NCBI GenBank assembly: GCA_902800625.1
Contig: CADCFG010000015.1
Coordinates: 62,302 to 107,279, forward strand
DNA: 44,978 nt
Direction of reading: 5' to 3'
Source of the DNA: an uncultured Eubacteriales bacterium
GTDB taxonomy: Bacteria; Bacillota; Clostridia; Christensenellales; Aristaeellaceae
Both the position numbers and the translations under genes were made by a program. Under the pieces are notes generated by a model, which worked only from the letters and a program-made list of their open reading frames with translations, searched no databases and was not told where the DNA came from. Shown here in pieces: positions 15,453 to 22,623 of this stretch. Each line of letters opens with the position of its first letter. Positions within the stretch are counted from its first letter, which is position 1.

Positions 15453-17873
15453 TTATCCCACCACGATATTGACCAGCCTGCCCGGCACGAATACGAACTT
15501 GCGCACAGTCTTGCCGGCGATCAGCTTCTGGATCTCCTCGGTCTGCATGAAGTAGTCCTGGGCGGTGTCGCGGGTCAGGTCGGCGGGCACGTCCATGCGT
15601 CCGCGCAGCTTGCCGTTGATCTGCAGGGCCACCTCCACGGTGTCCTTCACCAGCGCGGCCTCGTCGTACTTCGGCCACGCGGCGTACATCAATTCGGAAT
15701 CGGACAGCTTGCACAGCTGGTTGATCTCCTCGGTGATGTGGGGCGCCACGGGGTTCAGCAGTTTCACCAGCGCCAGCAGTTCCGCCCTGGTGACGCTGCC
15801 CTTGGCGTAGATGGCGTTCACCAGCGTCATCATGGCGGCGATGGCGGTGTTGTACTTCATCTTCTCGTAGTCCTCGCCCACTTTCTTGATGCAGGTGTTC
15901 ACGTCATAGGCCATGTCCTTGCGGATGCCGTTTTCGTCGGTGAGCATCTCCATCAGGCGCCACACGCGGTCCAGGAAGCGCTTGCAGCCCTTCACGCTGT
16001 CGTCGTTCCAGGGGGCCGCGGCGGTGTAATCGCCCATGAACAGCACGTACAGCCTCAGCGTGTCCGCGCCATACTGCTTCACGATGTCCAGCGGGTCGAC
16101 CACGTTGCCCTTGGACTTGCTCATCTTCTCGCCGTCGCTGCCCAGGATCAGGCCCTGGTAGCTGCGCTTGGCGTAGGGCTCGGGGGTGTTCACCTCGCCG
16201 ATGTCATACAGGAAGCGGTGCCAGAAGCGGCTGTACAGCAGGTGGCGGGTGACGTGCTCCATGCCGCCGTTGTACCAGTCCACGGGCATCCAGTACTTCA
16301 TCTCGTCCATGGAGGCGAAGGTCTGGTCGTTGTGGGGATCCACGAACCGCAGGAAGTACCAGCTGGAGCCGGCCCACTGGGGCATGGTGTCGGTCTCGCG
16401 CCTGGCGGGGCCGCCGCACTTGGGGCAGGTGCAGTTCACGAAGGATTCGATGCGGGCCAGCGGGCTCTGGCCGTCCTGGCCGGGCTCGAAGTTCTCCACG
16501 TCCGGCAGCGTCAGCGGCAGCTGGTCATAGGGCACGCCCACCGTGCCGCAGACGGGGCAGTGGATCAGCGGGATCGGCTCGCCCCAGTAGCGCTGGCGGT
16601 TGAAGGCCCAGTCCTTCATCTTGTACTGGACGCCCTTCCTGCCGATGCCCTTTTCGGCCAGGAACTGGAGCATCGCGGCGATGGAGTCGGCCTTGTTGTC
16701 GTACTGGTTCAGGAATTCGGAGTTCACCATGGGGCCGTTGCCGGTGTAGGCCTCCTGGGTGATGTCGCCGCCCTGGATGACCTCGATGATGTCCACGCCG
16801 AACTTGGTGGCGAACTCCCAGTCGCGCTGGTCGTGGGCGGGCACGGCCATGATCGCGCCGGTGCCGTAGCCCATCATCACGTAATCGGCGATGAAGATGG
16901 GGATCTTCTTGCCGTTGACGGGGTTGACCGCCATCAGGCCTTCCAGCTTCACGCCGGTCTTGTCCTTGGCCAGTTGGGTGCGCTCAAACTCGGTCTTCTT
17001 GGCGCACTGGTCGCGGTAGTCCACCACGGCGCTCCAGTTGCTGATGCGGTCCTGGTACTTGTCCAGCAGCGGATGCTCCGGAGCCATGACCATGAAGGTG
17101 ACGCCGAAGAGGGTGTCCGGCCGGGTGGTGTAGATCTCCAGCTGCTCGTCCACGCCGTCCAGTGTGAAGTCCACGAACGCGCCGGTGGAGCGGCCGATCC
17201 AGGTGACCTGCTGCTGCTTGATGCTCTCGGGATAGTCCACCGTCTCCAGGCCCTCCAGCAGCTTGTCGGCATACTGGGTGATGCGCAGGTACCACACGTC
17301 CTTGGGCAGCTGCACCACGTCGCTGTGGCACACGTCGCACTTGCCGCCCTGGCTGTCCTCGTTGGACAGCACCACCTTGCAGTGGGGGCAGTAGTTCACC
17401 AGCGTCTTGGCGCGGAACACCAGCCCGTGCTCAAACAGCTTCAGGAAGATCCACTGGGTCCACTTGTAATAGTCCGGCAGGGACGTGGAGATCTCCCGGC
17501 TCCAGTCGAAGGAGAAGCCGATCTGCTTCATCTGGTCCTTGAAGTGGTCCACGTTCTTGGTGGTGATCACGTGGGGATGGGTGTTGGTCTTGATGGCATA
17601 GTTCTCCGCCGGCAGGCCGAAGCTGTCAAAGCCCATGGGGAACAGCACGTTGTAGCCCTCCATGCGGCGCTTGCGGGCGATGACCTCCAGGCCGGAATAG
17701 GCCTTGATGTGGCCCACGTGCATGCCCGCGCCGGAGGGATAGGGGAATTCCACCAGGCCATAGAACTTGGGCTTGTCATGGCTGGCCTGCGCCTCAAAGG
17801 CGTGGGTCTCGTCCCAGTGCTTTTGCCACTTGCTCTCGATGCCCTGGGGATTGTAGGTGGGAATGTTGTTCAT
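15453..17873 (-). CDS. leuS: leucyl-tRNA synthetase
   Basis: This 806-residue enzyme charges tRNA-Leu. It shows the class I HIGH motif as HVGH (52-55, in PYPSGAGMHVGHIKAY) and KMSKS near 580 (GEKMSKSKGN). It also has a CPHCKVVLSNEDSQGGKCDVC zinc-type segment near 160, the large CP1 editing domain, and the C-terminal LNPVAPHITEEI anticodon-binding signature. The ATG at 17873 has GAGGTG 6 bases upstream and directly follows the T-box leader. Length is normal for bacterial LeuRS. Expression should rise when uncharged tRNA-Leu accumulates. Confidence 0.97.
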   Translation of the reverse strand: MNNIPTYNPQGIESKWQKHWDETHAFEAQASHDKPKFYGLVEFPYPSGAGMHVGHIKAYSGLEVIARKRRMEGYNVLFPMGFDSFGLPAENYAIKTNTHPHVITTKNVDHFKDQMKQIGFSFDWSREISTSLPDYYKWTQWIFLKLFEHGLVFRAKTLVNYCPHCKVVLSNEDSQGGKCDVCHSDVVQLPKDVWYLRITQYADKLLEGLETVDYPESIKQQQVTWIGRSTGAFVDFTLDGVDEQLEIYTTRPDTLFGVTFMVMAPEHPLLDKYQDRISNWSAVVDYRDQCAKKTEFERTQLAKDKTGVKLEGLMAVNPVNGKKIPIFIADYVMMGYGTGAIMAVPAHDQRDWEFATKFGVDIIEVIQGGDITQEAYTGNGPMVNSEFLNQYDNKADSIAAMLQFLAEKGIGRKGVQYKMKDWAFNRQRYWGEPIPLIHCPVCGTVGVPYDQLPLTLPDVENFEPGQDGQSPLARIESFVNCTCPKCGGPARRETDTMPQWAGSSWYFLRFVDPHNDQTFASMDEMKYWMPVDWYNGGMEHVTRHLLYSRFWHRFLYDIGEVNTPEPYAKRSYQGLILGSDGEKMSKSKGNVVDPLDIVKQYGADTLRLYVLFMGDYTAAAPWNDDSVKGCKRFLDRVWRLMEMLTDENGIRKDMAYDVNTCIKKVGEDYEKMKYNTAIAAMMTLVNAIYAKGSVTRAELLALVKLLNPVAPHITEEINQLCKLSDSELMYAAWPKYDEAALVKDTVEVALQINGKLRGRMDVPADLTRDTAQDYFMQTEEIQKLIAGKTVRKFVFVPGRLVNIVVG

Positions 17874-17899
17874 GTGATGCACCTCGTACAATTATTGAT

Positions 17900-18141
17900 G
17901 GAAATAAAAAACCCCGCCTCGATCAAGAGACGGAGGATCAATCCTTCGCGGTACCACTCTCGTTGGCCTCCCGGGGGAAGCCCACTCGGTGCCGGTAACG
18001 GCGGCGGCCGTTCCTTGCGGAAATGCTCCGGAGCGAGTTCGGCGGGGCGCGACGCTGCCTTCCAGCCGGGGCACATGGTGCCGTGGGCAGCTCTCTGTGG
18101 ACGCGTGAAATGATGACCGCTTACTGCTCTCCTTCAATGCG
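17900..18141 (-). promoter_or_regulatory. T-box leader controlling leuS
   Basis: On the minus strand the leader begins with GAGAGCAGTAAGCGG, the AG-box start of stem I. It contains GAACTC (18035-18040), a candidate specifier loop with the Leu codon CTC. It ends with the T-box antiterminator AGAGTGGTACCGCG (about 17942-17956). The terminator stem CCGTCTC / GAGGCGG (about 17914-17933) is followed by a T run. Uncharged tRNA-Leu should stabilise the antiterminator and turn leuS on. The family is certain; the specifier position is my reading. Confidence 0.93.
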
Positions 18142-18147
18142 ATTCCT

Positions 18148-18177
18148 ATTATAGACGGCTGTCCGGGGCCTTGTCAA
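18148..18177 (-). promoter_or_regulatory. consensus sigma-A promoter of T-box-leuS
   Basis: Minus strand: -35 TTGACA (18172-18177), 18-base spacer, -10 TATAAT (18148-18153), placing the start of transcription just before the T-box. Confidence 0.85.
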
Positions 18178-18238
18178 GCGCGGAAGGTTAAAAAACCGGG
18201 CGAACTGCGTTCGCCCGGTTTTGTATCGACACTCGCGA

Positions 18239-18784
18239 TCAGTTGTTGGCGGTCTCCTCGGCAGCCTCTTCGACGGCCTCGGCGGCATCCTCAGCGGCGC
18301 CCTCGACGGCCTCAGCAGCATCCTCAGCAGCGCCCTCGACGGCCTCGGTGGTTTCCTCAGCAGCGCCTTCGACGGCCTCGGTGGCATCCTCAGCGGCGCC
18401 CTCGACGGCCTCGGTGGCGTCCTCAGCGGCGCTCTCGACGGCCTCGGTGGCGTCCTCAGCGGCGCCCTCGACGGCCTCGGTGGCGTCCTCAGCGGCCTCT
18501 TCCACGGCCTCAACCGCGGCGGGAGCAGCGTTGCTGCCGGTGTTGTGGGTGGTCACGATGGTGGCCACGATGGCCAGCACGATGAAGGTGGCAGCGGCGA
18601 TTTTGGTGTAGTTCTGCAGACGGCCCTCCATGCTCTTGGCCTTGTTCTTGCCAAAGAAGGTTTCAGCGCCGCCGCCGATCGCGCCCAGACCCTGACGCTG
18701 GCCCTCCTGCATCAGCACGGTCACGATGAGAACGATGGAAATCAGAATCAGAACGATGTCGATGATAATGGAAACAGCGGTCAT
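18239..18784 (-). CDS. secG: preprotein translocase subunit SecG with a repetitive acidic tail
   Basis: Residues 1-80 form a normal SecG: two membrane helices (about 4-25 and 61-79) separated by the conserved LMQEGQRQGLGAIGGGAETFFG loop (24-45). SecG helps SecYE export proteins. Typical bacterial SecG is about 75-110 residues, but this one is 181. From residue 94 to the end are exactly eight units of 11 residues, of the form VEGAAEDATEA. They should form a long, acidic amphipathic helix, on the outer face if the usual SecG topology holds. GAGGAAG precedes the ATG. It has its own promoter and stands alone. Confidence 0.92.
   Translation of the reverse strand: MTAVSIIIDIVLILISIVLIVTVLMQEGQRQGLGAIGGGAETFFGKNKAKSMEGRLQNYTKIAAATFIVLAIVATIVTTHNTGSNAAPAAVEAVEEAAEDATEAVEGAAEDATEAVESAAEDATEAVEGAAEDATEAVEGAAEETTEAVEGAAEDAAEAVEGAAEDAAEAVEEAAEETANN
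18242..18505 (-). repeat. eight tandem 33-base repeats inside secG
   Basis: These encode residues 94-181 of SecG: eight consecutive 11-residue units, with the first and last slightly degenerate (VEE start, ETANN end). The DNA copies are very similar (blocks of GCCGAGG... and CTGAGGA... type), so copy number may vary between strains. Confidence 0.95.
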
Positions 18785-18883
18785 GGAACTTCCTCCTTAA
18801 GTATGGACACATATCATGATTCATCCGGCGCGTCCCGCCGCCAAAGGGCGCACGAAACCCGCGTCGAACAAACACACTGGATT

Positions 18884-18912
18884 ATTATAGCACGGTTCAA
18901 ATCAAAACGCAA
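18884..18912 (-). promoter_or_regulatory. sigma-A promoter of secG
   Basis: Minus strand: -35 TTGCGT (18907-18912), 17-base spacer, -10 TATAAT (18884-18889), preceded by GTGC. A leader of about 90 bases follows. Confidence 0.7.
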
Positions 18913-19090
18913 CCATGTTTTTTGGGAAAACAGGGGTTTTACATCATAAAATGACGGTTAAATGTTTGCGGAGAGAGGGGAGCAAGGAGTGGAGCGTCGC
19001 GCCCGCGGCGGCGCAGGGGCACCGTCGCAGCGCCAGTCCTGCCTCTCCCGTGCAAAGGGAGCGGGCCGAAGATCGGCGGGATTGTCTCCG
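18913..19090. other. intergenic region between rsmI and secG
   Basis: With the secG leader this makes a gap of about 300 bases. It contains a degenerate CTCTCCC...AAAGGGAG hairpin near 19040-19065, similar to ones in other gaps. I see no gene. Confidence 0.4.
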
Positions 19091-19945
19091 TTACTCCTCA
19101 AACAGTTCGCCGATCTTCAGCTTTGCCCGGTACACCTCGTTGCGGGCGTAGCCGGCCTCTGTCGCCGCCTGGGCCGCCTGGCGCAGGTCGTCGCCCTCCA
19201 ACACGCGCGACAGCATGAACGCCGCGGCCTCCGGTCGCTGGACGGGGGCTTCCGCGGGCGGGAGCATCGAGATGTCCACCGCCAGGCAGTATTCGCCCTT
19301 CTCCACGCTGGGATTTGACTGGAGTTCCACCAGCACCACCGAGGCCGTGCCGCGATAGAGGCGCTCGTAGCGCTTGGTCAGGTCGCTGCACACGCACACA
19401 AGGCACTGGGGCCACTTTTCCGCCAGCGCCGCAGTCAGCTCCACGATCCGGTGGGGGGATTCGTACAGCACGAACACGGGGATCCCCGCCCGTCGGATGG
19501 CGTCCAGCTTGTCCGTGAGCGCCTTTTTCTCCCGGGGCAAAAAGCCGTAGAACGCAAACTCCCGGGCGTCGAAGCCGCTGGCGGACAGGCATGTGGCCAC
19601 CGCTGTTGGCCCGCACACCGGCTCCACGGGGATGCCCGCCTCCCAGCAGGCGCGCACCAGCAGGTGCCCAGGGTCGGAGATGCCCGGCGTGCCGGCGTCG
19701 CAGGTCAGCGCCACGGTCAGGTCCTCCGCGAGCATCTTCTCCACGATCTGCGGGGCCTTGCCCTCCTCGTTGTGCCGGTGGCAGGAGGTCATGGGCTTCT
19801 TCAGGTCAAACTGATTGAGCAGCTTCATCGTCACCCGGGTGTCCTCGGCGGCGATCAGGTCGGCTGCCTCCAGCGCCTCGCGCATCCGGGGCGTCAGGTC
19901 GTTCAGATTGCCGATGGGGGTGGCGACCACGTACAGCTTGGGCAT
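19091..19945 (-). CDS. rsmI: 16S rRNA (cytidine1402-2'-O)-methyltransferase
   Basis: RsmI adds the 2'-O-methyl group to C1402 of 16S rRNA, acting together with RsmH, which methylates N4 of the same base. The 284-residue protein starts KLYVVATPIGNLNDLTPR (3-20), then AEDTRVTMKLL, TCDAGTPGISDPG and FYGFLPRE, all typical of the family; length is normal. AAGGAGG precedes the ATG, which lies 25 bases after the LigT-like gene. It is the last gene of the run that starts with rsmH. Confidence 0.95.
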   Translation of the reverse strand: MPKLYVVATPIGNLNDLTPRMREALEAADLIAAEDTRVTMKLLNQFDLKKPMTSCHRHNEEGKAPQIVEKMLAEDLTVALTCDAGTPGISDPGHLLVRACWEAGIPVEPVCGPTAVATCLSASGFDAREFAFYGFLPREKKALTDKLDAIRRAGIPVFVLYESPHRIVELTAALAEKWPQCLVCVCSDLTKRYERLYRGTASVVLVELQSNPSVEKGEYCLAVDISMLPPAEAPVQRPEAAAFMLSRVLEGDDLRQAAQAATEAGYARNEVYRAKLKIGELFEE

Positions 19946-19970
19946 GGAGACCTCCTTATGGATGCAATGA

Positions 19971-20495
19971 TTACGCGCTATTGTGATCCCGTCGCAGATC
20001 GATGGCTCCGACGATCCTGTAGCCCCTCGCCGTTACCTTTGACAGTTCTACGCGCGCGACGCGGGTCTGAAATGGGACGAATCGCGCCGCCATGGCGCGG
20101 CAGACGGATTCCAGCGGGGCTGTGGGATGGTGAAACAGCGTCGTGTGGGGCCGCCAGAGGGCATCCCGCGTCCAGGCGTCCAGGCTGTCGCCGAAGCGCT
20201 CCGCCAGGACGTCGTGGGCGGACAGCAGCCCGCCGGATTTCGAAGGTGTGGCGACAATGATCGCCGTCTGGGTCAGAATCTCAACCTTCTCATATTCGAC
20301 ATCGATGACACCGAAGCCGGTGAGCAGCTCCCGGCAGCCTTTCGCAAACGCCGCCTCGTCCCCGCGGTCGCACACGGCCAGCGTGATGTGGCCGTAGAGG
20401 GGCGGCGGCGCGTATCCCAGACGCCCTGCCGCCGCCTGAACGGCGCGCAGCCGGATCCGGGCTTCTTCGGGCAGCCTTGCGATGGCGCACAGCAT
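19971..20495 (-). CDS. 2'-5' RNA ligase / cyclic phosphodiesterase-family (2H) protein
   Basis: This 174-residue protein has two HxT-type motifs, GHITLAV (about residues 35-41) and PHTTLFH (about 118-124), the signature of the 2H phosphoesterase superfamily (LigT, ThpR). Members hydrolyse or form 2'-5' and cyclic 2',3' phosphate bonds in RNA. Its ATG overlaps the stop of the methyltransferase gene by one base (TGATG), so translation is coupled. The substrate is unknown; the setting among rRNA and tRNA modification genes suggests RNA. Confidence 0.8.
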   Translation of the reverse strand: MLCAIARLPEEARIRLRAVQAAAGRLGYAPPPLYGHITLAVCDRGDEAAFAKGCRELLTGFGVIDVEYEKVEILTQTAIIVATPSKSGGLLSAHDVLAERFGDSLDAWTRDALWRPHTTLFHHPTAPLESVCRAMAARFVPFQTRVARVELSKVTARGYRIVGAIDLRRDHNSA

Positions 20496-21304
20496 CAGTC
20501 ATTTCCTGCGCAAGCGGATCGCGCCAGCACGAAAAACAGCTCATTTTCTGTCTCAAAGGAACCGACTTCGGTACGGTTTGACGGCATGTGCCCAGCCATC
20601 CACTCGGTGTAGTGCGCCGCCATGCCCACGTTTCGCCCGCCCAGCGTGCGGGTGGGGAAGGAGACGACGAGCCACGCGGCGTTCACGGCGTTCATCACGC
20701 CCAGCGCCGCGCCGCTTCTCTGCCGCTCCAGCAGCGGCAGCAGCTTGAACATCAGGCACAGGTCAAAGCGCTTCCCGGGGATGGAGCCCGGGCAGAGGAC
20801 GTCCGCGCAGACGGCCCTGACCGGGGCTCCGTAGGTCTCGCCGAAGCCGTTGACGGCGGACACCGCGAGGCCTGAGATGTCCACACCCGTGGTCTCGATG
20901 CCCCGCGCGCCCAGGTAGATGGGGTTGATGCCGCAGGCCAGGTCCAAAACAGACCGAGGTCGGCCTGTGATCGCGAAAATTTGTTCATAGAGCGCGTCGA
21001 TGTCCGAAACCGGCAGCCTTTCCCGGGTGGAGGCATGTCGGGAGAGCATTCTCTCCAGACCGACGTCGGTATGTTTACAGTGCCACTCCTGCATGTCCCA
21101 GGCCAGGTGTTTGGCTTCGTCCGGCGTCATGAACGCGCCGCTGATGCCGTGCAGCGCCTCCCGGGCGGCCTTTTCGGCGTCCTTGGGCTTTTTGTATTTG
21201 CGCTGGCATTCCTCCCACACGCGCTTCACCGTGTCCGGGCAGATGTCGCGGTAGTTCTTCGATTGCAGCAGCTTATTCAACGGATCGTTGCGTTGTTCAG
21301 CCAT
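20495..21304 (-). CDS. ArmA/Rmt-family 16S rRNA (guanine1405-N7)-methyltransferase homologue
   Basis: This 269-residue protein matches the Arm family (RmtB, ArmA) along its whole length. It has SKNYRDICPDTVKRVWEE (15-32), LHGISGAFMTP (51-61), LSRHASTRERL (87-97), the SAM motif SVLDLACGINPI (118-129), CADVLCPG (166-173), LMFKLLPLLERQRSG (184-198) and VVSFPTRTLGGRNVGM (213-228). Known members methylate N7 of G1405 in helix 44 and block 4,6-disubstituted deoxystreptamine aminoglycosides (gentamicin, kanamycin). AAGGAG precedes the ATG. It sits between tgt and a LigT-like gene, in a run with rsmH and rsmI. There are no insertion sequences and no composition change, so it looks native. Confidence 0.88.
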   Translation of the reverse strand: MAEQRNDPLNKLLQSKNYRDICPDTVKRVWEECQRKYKKPKDAEKAAREALHGISGAFMTPDEAKHLAWDMQEWHCKHTDVGLERMLSRHASTRERLPVSDIDALYEQIFAITGRPRSVLDLACGINPIYLGARGIETTGVDISGLAVSAVNGFGETYGAPVRAVCADVLCPGSIPGKRFDLCLMFKLLPLLERQRSGAALGVMNAVNAAWLVVSFPTRTLGGRNVGMAAHYTEWMAGHMPSNRTEVGSFETENELFFVLARSACAGND

Positions 21305-21395
21305 GGGGACGCTCCTTCAAAGCGGGTAAACATATGGAAGCCGGGAGGCCATTCGACGGCCGATCCGGCGTTGAGAGAAAGCGCGGCAGCAAATG

Positions 21396-22481
21396 TCACT
21401 CGGCACTGCCGAGCAGCTCCATCAGCCGGCCGTAGAACCGCAGGTTGTGGGCGGTGGCCAGGCGCAGGGCGGTGGGGTCGTTCACCTTGAACAGGTGGTG
21501 CAGGTAGGCCCGGGAGTACTTCCTGCACAGCACGCAGTCGCAGGCTGGGTCCACGGGCCCGGCCTCCCGGCGGTGCTCGTCGTCCAGAATGTACAGGAAT
21601 TTGTAGAACTTCCCGTCCGCGCGGCGCACGCCTTCGGGCGTGTCCATGCCGTCCAGCCAGGTGTACAGCCGCTGGTGCCGCGCCTCCCGGGTGGGGATCA
21701 CGCAGTCGAACAGCGTGTAGCCCATCTGGACCAGCCGGGCGATCTCCTCCGGTCGGCCCAGGCCCATGGCGTACTTGATCTTGCCGTCCGGCATGGCGTC
21801 CGCGGCCATCTTCAGGATGTCCGGGCGGAAATTGCCGTCGGAATCCAGCGGCCAGCCGCCGAAGCCGTAGCCGTCGAAGCCGATCTCCTCCAGCCGCTGC
21901 CCGCACTCCATGCGCAGATCCGGGTCGCTGCCGCCCTGCACGATGCCGAACAGCTTGGGCTTTTTGTCCAGCTTCTTCGCCAGCTTGTCGAATTCCGCCC
22001 GGCAGCGCTCGCCCCACTTCACGGTCAGCTCCACGCTGCGGCGCTGCACGTCCATGGGGTCGTCCGGGTGGGTGCACATGTCCAGCGCCATCATGATGTC
22101 CGAGCCGTACTGGAATTGCACCTGGATGCACTTTTCCGGCGTGAAGGTCAGCTTTTCCTTGCCCCGGTCGGGCCGGAAGATGATCTCCTTGTCGCGGATC
22201 TCGCCGTACTCCGGGTTCTCCCGGATCAGCGAATACAGCTGGAACCCGCCGGAGTCGGTGAGGATCGCGCCTGAGTACCCGGTGAAGCCGTGCAGCCCGC
22301 CGAGGCTCCTGATGAGCTTCGCGCCGGGTTTGGTCATCAGGTGATAGCTGTTCATCTCGCAGCCCTGCAGCCCCGCCGCGTCCACGTCCTCGAACGCGCC
22401 CGCGCGGATCGCGCCGTAGGTGGCGTCCGGGAAGAAGGCGGGGAGCCGGACGGAGCCGGAAGGGGTTTCCAAATAACGCAT
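21396..22481 (-). CDS. tgt: divergent tRNA-guanine transglycosylase
   Basis: Tgt exchanges guanine 34 of certain tRNAs for a queuine precursor. The 361-residue protein keeps the catalytic Asp76 (TDSGGFQ), Asp259 (FDCVIPTR), GIVQGG (179-184) and the zinc site CDCVLC plus LHHL (314-330). The base-pocket loop, usually GGLAVGE, reads GFGGWPLD (207-213), and the usual PTRNGRHG reads PTREARHQ. No queC, queD, queE or queA gene is in the window. It is therefore a Tgt-fold enzyme whose base specificity may differ. It lies 142 bases downstream of rsmH and 91 upstream of the 16S methyltransferase gene. Confidence 0.85.
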   Translation of the reverse strand: MRYLETPSGSVRLPAFFPDATYGAIRAGAFEDVDAAGLQGCEMNSYHLMTKPGAKLIRSLGGLHGFTGYSGAILTDSGGFQLYSLIRENPEYGEIRDKEIIFRPDRGKEKLTFTPEKCIQVQFQYGSDIMMALDMCTHPDDPMDVQRRSVELTVKWGERCRAEFDKLAKKLDKKPKLFGIVQGGSDPDLRMECGQRLEEIGFDGYGFGGWPLDSDGNFRPDILKMAADAMPDGKIKYAMGLGRPEEIARLVQMGYTLFDCVIPTREARHQRLYTWLDGMDTPEGVRRADGKFYKFLYILDDEHRREAGPVDPACDCVLCRKYSRAYLHHLFKVNDPTALRLATAHNLRFYGRLMELLGSAE

Positions 22482-22623
22482 AGATACCTCGCAAACAATG
22501 AGGAATTAGGAATGAGGAATGAATTGCCGAAATTGCCGCAAGCACGCCGTGTATGTGTTTGAGCGTCGCCCGCCTTTCGCTGCGCGCAATCCTCCTCTCC
22601 CAAAGGAGCAGCTTTGGGAAGAC
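22482..22623. other. intergenic repeat-like spacer between rsmH and tgt
   Basis: It contains a low-complexity run (22497-22520, built from AATGAGG and AATTAGG steps) and a CTCTCCCAAAGG-type hairpin fragment near 22595. Both types occur elsewhere in the window's gaps. No promoter is obvious, so tgt may be read from the rsmH side. Confidence 0.4.

Noticed and set aside
15738..18113. A 791-codon open frame on the plus strand opposite leuS
   Set aside because: It is the mirror of leuS in GC-rich DNA; its protein is a low-complexity Val/His/Gly/Leu mixture with no ribosome binding site, and the T-box lies inside it.
18242..18505. Possible CRISPR array from regular 33-base repeats
   Set aside because: There are no unique spacers; the repeats are coding and translate into the SecG tail.
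18221..18949. Plus-strand glycine/leucine-rich frame opposite secG
   Set aside because: It mirrors the SecG repeat; secG has its ribosome binding site, membrane helices and conserved loop on the minus strand.
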